Below, piece after piece: positions 60,246-64,000 of a stretch of 64,000 nt of DNA. Source of the DNA: Shouchella tritolerans (GTDB lineage Bacteria > Bacillota > Bacilli > Bacillales > Bacillaceae_D); NCBI RefSeq assembly GCF_025770735.1, contig NZ_JAODPB010000003.1, positions 721,526 through 785,525 of the forward strand, given 5' to 3'. Positions within the stretch are counted from its first letter, which is position 1; each line of letters begins with the position of its first letter. Made by a program: the position numbers and the translations under genes. The notes beneath the pieces were generated by a model that was not told the DNA's origin, searched no databases, and worked only from the letters and a program-made list of their open reading frames with translations.

Positions 60246-61109
60246 TTGCGAAGCGAACAAGAAATGATGGCGCTGTTTTTAGATTTTGCAAAAAACGATG
60301 AGCGAATTCGTTTAGTCACGTTGGAAGGCTCACGTACAAACAAAAATATCACTCCTGATAAATTTCAGGATTATGATATTTCTTACTTTGTAACGGATAT
60401 GGACTCGTTTAAAGAAAATGACCAGTGGCTTGATCAATTCGGAAAAGCAATAATGATGCAAAAGCCGGAGGACATGAAGCTTTTTCCGCCTGAATTAGGC
60501 AATTGGTTTTCCTATATTATTCTTTTTGATGATGGCAATAAATTGGATTTAACCCTTATTCCTCTCAACGAAGTGAAAGATTACTTTTCTCAAAGTGATG
60601 GTCTAGTTGAAGTTCTACTTGATAAGGATCGACTCGTTAAAAATGAAATCGTTGCTGATGATCGTCACTATTGGCTAAAAAAGCCAACAGAAAGAGAATT
60701 TGATGATTGTTGCAATGAATTCTGGATGGTTTCCACCTATGTAGTCAAAGGATTAGCAAGAAAGGAAATCCTCTTTGCTATCGACCATTTAAATGGAATT
60801 GCACGGCCTAACTTGTTGAGAATGATGGCTTGGTATGTCGGCTCAGAGCGAGGATATACGTTTAGTGTGGGGAAAAATTATAAATTTATTGATCGCTATC
60901 TCCCTAAAGAGGATTGGGAAGCATTGCTTTCGACTTATTGTGAGAAGGGTTACGCAGAAACGTGGCAATCTTTATTTACTTGTTATGAGCTTTTTAGAAA
61001 GTACTCGAAAGGATTATCGGCCAGTCTTGGCTACAACTATCCAGAGTATGACGAAGCGATTACTGCCTATTCTAATAGTATCTACGATTCATTGGGAAGT
61101 TTTTCTTGA
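60246..61109 (+). CDS. aadK: Aminoglycoside 6-adenylyltransferase (AadK/ANT(6))
   Basis: A 287-residue nucleotidyltransferase that adenylylates the 6-OH of streptomycin, found in chromosomes of Bacillus (aadK of B. subtilis). VTLEGSRTNKNITPDKFQDY with DISYFVTDM holds the nucleotidyltransferase GSxxN and DxD motifs; ARPNLLRMMAWYVGSERGY is a family hallmark. The start is TTG 60246, seven bases after TCGGAGGAGAG. No IS element or plasmid genes flank it, so it looks chromosomal rather than recently acquired. Resistance level cannot be read from sequence. Confidence 0.9.
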   Translation: MRSEQEMMALFLDFAKNDERIRLVTLEGSRTNKNITPDKFQDYDISYFVTDMDSFKENDQWLDQFGKAIMMQKPEDMKLFPPELGNWFSYIILFDDGNKLDLTLIPLNEVKDYFSQSDGLVEVLLDKDRLVKNEIVADDRHYWLKKPTEREFDDCCNEFWMVSTYVVKGLARKEILFAIDHLNGIARPNLLRMMAWYVGSERGYTFSVGKNYKFIDRYLPKEDWEALLSTYCEKGYAETWQSLFTCYELFRKYSKGLSASLGYNYPEYDEAITAYSNSIYDSLGSFS

Positions 61110-61352
61110 AAAGAACTAGATGAGAGAGGGCCCTAAAAATGACAAGTGTTTAAGGAGGACGCCGACAATAAGGAGAAGGCAAACTGCTTAAAACCGAAAT
61201 ATTAGCGACAAAACGTAAGGACGAAAAATTGCTGGTAGCTAGTGGCGAAATCCGCTGGCTTTCCTTAAAAGGTCACTGCTTTATCTTCCAAATTCAATAA
61301 ACTTCATTTACAATGGCAATGCACACACAATTTCATATGGAGGTAATTCATA

Positions 61353-61901
61353 TTGATCGAGCCAAATATGCGTATTACCCTAGCAGTAGGGCCAAATTGT
61401 GAATTAGAAGCATTCTCCTTGCGGTCTGTACTTGAATATTATGGAGCGCGTGTCTATATGCACTGGATAGGGCGGCCTAATGACTTAGTCGGCATCTTAT
61501 CAGGAAAAACAAGGGACAAAAGCGATTATTTAATTTTATGTTTTCATGGGGAAGAAGGGCAATTTATATTGCCAGAATTGGCTGAAGACGTTTATGAAGA
61601 AAATGAACCGCGCACCTGTTATTTCGGTGCTGAAGAAGTATTGAAGCATGCACGTTTAGAGGGTGTTCATGTCTTGGCTACAGGTTGTACTTTAGGGGAT
61701 AAAACGCTAGCGGAAGCATTTAAACGCTGCAAAGCGGAATCGTATATTGCACCAAAGGATTATGTGGATGGAAATGCTTCTCTTCTGTTCGTGTTAATGT
61801 TTATGTATGAACAAATAAATAGCAGTAGCACACAAAAGACAGCTTTTGAGCGAGCGAAAGCAATTGACGATGAAACTGGTTTATATCAATTATACATTTA
61901 G
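61353..61901 (+). CDS. Unknown protein with caspase/CHAT-like dyad
   Basis: A 182-residue soluble protein without a firm name. The predicted pattern is alternating strands and helices: MRITLAVGPNCELEAFSLRS, then SDYLILCFHGEEGQFILPEL, then VHVLATGCTLGDKTLAEAF and YIAPKDYVDGNASLLFVLMF. The His-Gly after a hydrophobic strand and the Cys at the end of the next strand are spaced as in caspase/gingipain/CHAT folds. Relatives in databases are, I recall, sometimes mislabelled as delta-aminolevulinic acid dehydratase, which this is not. GGAGGTAATTCATA precedes the start near 61353. Isolated gene with no clear operon partner. Confidence 0.6.
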   Translation: MIEPNMRITLAVGPNCELEAFSLRSVLEYYGARVYMHWIGRPNDLVGILSGKTRDKSDYLILCFHGEEGQFILPELAEDVYEENEPRTCYFGAEEVLKHARLEGVHVLATGCTLGDKTLAEAFKRCKAESYIAPKDYVDGNASLLFVLMFMYEQINSSSTQKTAFERAKAIDDETGLYQLYI

Positions 61902-62096
61902 TAGCTTAAACTATTAGAAAAAGCATAAATCAAAGGCGCTATAATTGGTTTACCGTGTAAATGACTGCTTTCATCTAAATAAGATTAAAAGCGACGATTG
62001 AAGGACGAGATACCAATGCAAAACGAGGCGACTGGTTTTGGCTCTTTTGCATAGATTTATTAATAAAAGATTGGATGTAGAGAGGAATCGAAGGAA

Positions 62097-62291
62097 ATGG
62101 GTTATGTAATTGGCTATATTGTCGGTAGATTGTTAGGAGCATTTTTGATTGCGTTATTGATCACATGGCTATGTGGACTCGTTTATCGCGGCATTAAAAA
62201 GAAAAAAATGCCTAAGTTTTGGCTGCTATTTGCTATTTTGGCCGTTGCTGTTTTTATATTATCAGCTATCGGTACACTTGCACAGCAGTAA
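62097..62291 (+). CDS. Small membrane protein
   Basis: A 64-residue protein with two hydrophobic segments (IVGRLLGAFLIALLITWLCG and FWLLFAILAVAVFILSAI) separated by a basic loop (RGIKKKKMPK). GAAGGAA precedes the ATG. Not recognised. The topology suggests a hairpin in the membrane. Confidence 0.6.
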   Translation: MGYVIGYIVGRLLGAFLIALLITWLCGLVYRGIKKKKMPKFWLLFAILAVAVFILSAIGTLAQQ

Positions 62292-62395
62292 CGTAGATAA
62301 GTAAAGCCTAAGTTGCTACTTCCTTTCCTTTGTACCTTGGATAGGCATATATGCATACAAATGTAAGACAGTATGCGGTGCGAAAGGAAGAGAAG

Positions 62396-62758
62396 ATGAA
62401 TTACAATTGGCGACGGGCATTTCATCAATGCCCACCTCAAGCTGTGTTTTATAGACAATTTCCTCCGGTGGATACGACTGAATTGATGGAGTCTGTTCAT
62501 CAGTTTGATTTTTTGCTTAAACAGAGCCAGCTCCTTCTGAACCAATTAGGAAACCGGCCATTTGCGAAACGTTTAATGGAAGCAGCACAAAAGAGCGACA
62601 ACCTAACCGTGCAGCACATGATTCAATCTGTTCCGGGGTTAACTGCTGTCAACGACATTAAGTTTTCCCCAACAGGCATTGTATTCCAATTAGAATCTCC
62701 GGCCATTAATGTGGGCGGCAATTGTTGCGCAATGTCGATTGTCCTTAAATGGGGATAA
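62396..62758 (+). CDS. Hypothetical protein
   Basis: A 120-residue soluble protein that I do not recognise: MNYNWRRAFHQCPPQAVF at the start, a helical middle (MESVHQFDFLLKQSQLLLNQ), and an end GGNCCAMSIVLKWG with a Cys pair. GAAAGGAAGAGAAG precedes ATG 62396; an earlier in-frame ATG at 62351 has no site. The ribosome site and codon usage suggest that it is real. Confidence 0.55.
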   Translation: MNYNWRRAFHQCPPQAVFYRQFPPVDTTELMESVHQFDFLLKQSQLLLNQLGNRPFAKRLMEAAQKSDNLTVQHMIQSVPGLTAVNDIKFSPTGIVFQLESPAINVGGNCCAMSIVLKWG

Positions 62759-63079
62759 CATCAAGGAAATCTTGAAAATTTTTGTACATTAAATCTAGGT
62801 AGGTGTGTAAACTTAAAGTTTAATGTCATGGTATTAGCAATAGAGGTTTTGGAAGGCTTATGCTTAAATAACAGCTGGCATGGCCTTCTACTTTTTTATT
62901 AAAATCAATAATAAAAAACAATGCTATTCGTAGATCCATATAAAATGTGGTATAATAACAGGTAGAGCTACTATTACGCTGAGATAAATATTTTTAAAAA
63001 AAGTATTGTCTATGCAGGATGATTATGCTATATTATTACTTGTCGCTGGCGAGCTAGCGAAACAATTTAAATAAAACAA
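62759..63079. other. Intergenic region with terminator and tRNA promoter
   Basis: GGAAGGC and GCCTTCT (62851-62889) form the terminator of the upstream gene (T-run to 62898). TTGTCT (63006-63011) and TATATT (63029-63034), 17 bases apart with TGC before the -10, are the promoter of the tRNA cluster; they resemble the promoter at 27411-27440. Nothing else seen. Confidence 0.65.
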
Positions 63080-63156
63080 GCGCCCGTAGCTCAACTGGAT
63101 AGAGTACTTGACTACGAATCAAGCGGTTAGAGGTTCGAATCCTCTCGGGCGCGCCA
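63080..63156 (+). tRNA. tRNA-Arg (ACG)
   Basis: Acceptor GCGCCCG pairs with CGGGCGC; the loop CTACGAA gives anticodon ACG; CCA is encoded. First of the second cluster. Confidence 0.95.
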
Positions 63157-63159
63157 TTG

Positions 63160-63236
63160 CGGGAAGTAGCTCAGCTTGGCAGAGCACTTGGTTTGGGACC
63201 AAGGGGTCGCAGGTTCAAATCCTGTCTTCCCGACCA
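63160..63236 (+). tRNA. tRNA-Pro (TGG)
   Basis: Acceptor CGGGAAG pairs with CTTCCCG; the loop TTTGGGA gives anticodon TGG; CCA is encoded. Confidence 0.94.
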
Positions 63237-63251
63237 TCTGTAATGTATTGC

Positions 63252-63449
63252 ACAATATAATACGCGGGTGTAGTTTAGTGGTAAAACCTCAGCCACGAGC
63301 GAAACATCCATGAAAAACCTCCGAGTTGCCTCGACGCATAAGCATCATTGAATAAGCGAGAAGAGGAAGAGGCATGGTGTTCGGGGCAGAGATAGCGGAA
63401 ATTTGTACAATATAATACGCGGGTGTAGTTTAGTGGTAAAACCTCAGCC
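63252..63449 (+). repeat. Direct repeat of 43 bp flanking 112 unique bases
   Basis: ACAATATAATACGCGGGTGT and the rest to CAGCC occur at 63252-63294 and 63407-63449, with a period of 155. The intervening piece has no tRNA or ORF of note. This is a partial duplication of the tRNA-Gly 5' half with its leader. Confidence 0.85.
63264..63294 (+). pseudogene. Truncated tRNA-Gly 5' half
   Basis: GCGGGTGTAGTTTAGTGGTA and following bases up to CTCAGCC are identical to the first 31 bases of tRNA-Gly at 63419, then the sequence changes to ACGAGCGAAACATCC and the 3' half is missing. The 12 bases before it (ACAATATAATAC) are also identical to those before the intact gene. It cannot form a tRNA. Confidence 0.85.
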
Positions 63450-63492
63450 TTCCAAGCTGATGATGTGGGTTCGATTCCCATCACCCGCTCCA
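63419..63492 (+). tRNA. tRNA-Gly (TCC)
   Basis: Acceptor GCGGGTG pairs with CACCCGC; the loop CTTCCAA gives anticodon TCC; CCA is encoded. Intact copy; a truncated copy precedes it. Confidence 0.95.
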
Positions 63493-63523
63493 TATTTAAA
63501 TGTTTTAGTAGATTGAGATTTTT

Positions 63524-63600
<77 letters not shown>

Positions 63601-63615
63601 TTGCAAAAAAAGTAG

Positions 63616-63644
63616 TTGACTTTTTTGGTGGGAAACTGTATGAT
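63616..63644 (+). promoter_or_regulatory. rRNA operon promoter
   Basis: TTGACT (63616-63621) and TATGAT (63639-63644) with a 17-base spacer form a strong promoter 16 bases after tRNA-Ile. The leader between it and 16S contains TCCTTTGAAAACTGAAC, similar to the boxA-like antitermination region of Bacillus rrn leaders. Confidence 0.75.
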
Positions 63645-63783
63645 AGAAAAGTCGCTAAAAAACGACTGACAAACGAGTCCTTTGAAAACTGAACAAAAGC
63701 CAAGCGTAAAAGAGATACACGGTATCTCGTCAATGAATGATAGTGAGCCACAACTTCGGTTGTGCAATGAGCAAGTCAAACTT

Positions 63784-64000
63784 TTTAACGGAGAGTTTGA
63801 TCCTGGCTCAGGACGAACGCTGGCGGCGTGCCTAATACATGCAAGTCGAGCGGACAGAAGGGAGCTTGCTCCCGGACGTTAGCGGCGGACGGGTGAGTAA
63901 CACGTGGGCAACCTGCCCCTTAGACTGGGATAACTCCGGGAAACCGGAGCTAATACCGGATAATCCCTTTCTCCACCTGGAGAGAGGGTGAAAGATGGCT
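63784..64000 (+). rRNA. 16S ribosomal RNA, 5' part
   Basis: The conserved start TTTAACGGAGAGTTTGATCC and GGACGAACGCTGGCGGCGTG are unmistakable; the 5' boundary is set by analogy with B. subtilis. The gene continues beyond the window. The V1 loop (GGACAGAAGGGAGCTTGCTC) fits Shouchella/Bacillus clausii from memory. Confidence 0.95.

Overview
The window looks like chromosome of an alkaliphilic member of the Bacillaceae, most likely Shouchella (Bacillus) clausii or a close relative. The grounds are a seven-gene mrp antiporter operon, a Bacillus ydc-rsb-sigB gene order, Bacillus-type tRNA and rRNA clusters, a chromosomal aadK-type gene, and the first 217 bases of a 16S gene that fits this group. 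The species name is inference; no database comparison was made.

Layout. 1-4186: mrpA (3' part) to mrpG, a Na+/H+ antiporter. 4401-10736: a PRC-barrel protein, a three-gene sugar-catabolic operon behind a CcpA-type operator, a YcaQ-like glycosylase, a YesL-like membrane protein and a small unknown. 11116-15446: cell-envelope genes (LdcB-like carboxypeptidase, LtaS-type enzyme, YitT-like protein, rhomboid protease). 15570-27428: the conserved housekeeping block acpS, lipoprotein, alr, antitoxin/ndoA, rsbR-S-T-U-V-W, sigB, rsbX, tex, cmpA and a SprT-like gene. Here the stressosome (RsbR/RsbS) releases RsbT, RsbT activates RsbU, RsbU dephosphorylates RsbV, and RsbV frees SigB from RsbW. A SigB promoter sits before rsbV.

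27481-28467 is a seven-tRNA cluster with a 124-bp tandem repeat in its largest spacer. 28500-34756 is lower-GC accessory DNA: oxidoreductase/HxlR pair, cupin, a frameshifted TraX gene, a Gfo/Idh/MocA dehydrogenase, a cold-shock gene and a CarD-like regulator. 34973-38150 is an arsenic island (two arsR, a tiny Cys-pair protein, arsI, arsB, arsC) with four copies of one operator. 38327-53073 mixes oxalate decarboxylase, CatE, an ArsR-type/MFS efflux pair, a UvrA-like ABC protein, an ArsR/AHSA1 pair, azlCD, an acetyltransferase and a HAD-NUDIX fusion. 53501-62755 holds RidA, PhzF, a PTS operon (PRD regulator, aldolase, EIIABC), an aminoglycoside 6-adenylyltransferase, a caspase-like-looking unknown and two small unknowns. 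63080-64000 is a second tRNA cluster (Arg, Pro, a broken Gly, Gly, Ile) leading into an rrn operon.

Most notable structure: a dispersed 124-140 bp element with inverted-repeat ends that occurs three times, each time between a stop codon or hairpin and a terminator; an antitoxin that has lost its ribbon-helix-helix domain; repeated ars operators placed before each gene of one ars transcription unit; and several tRNA-linked duplications. I did not find a wholly new defence or mobile system in this window.
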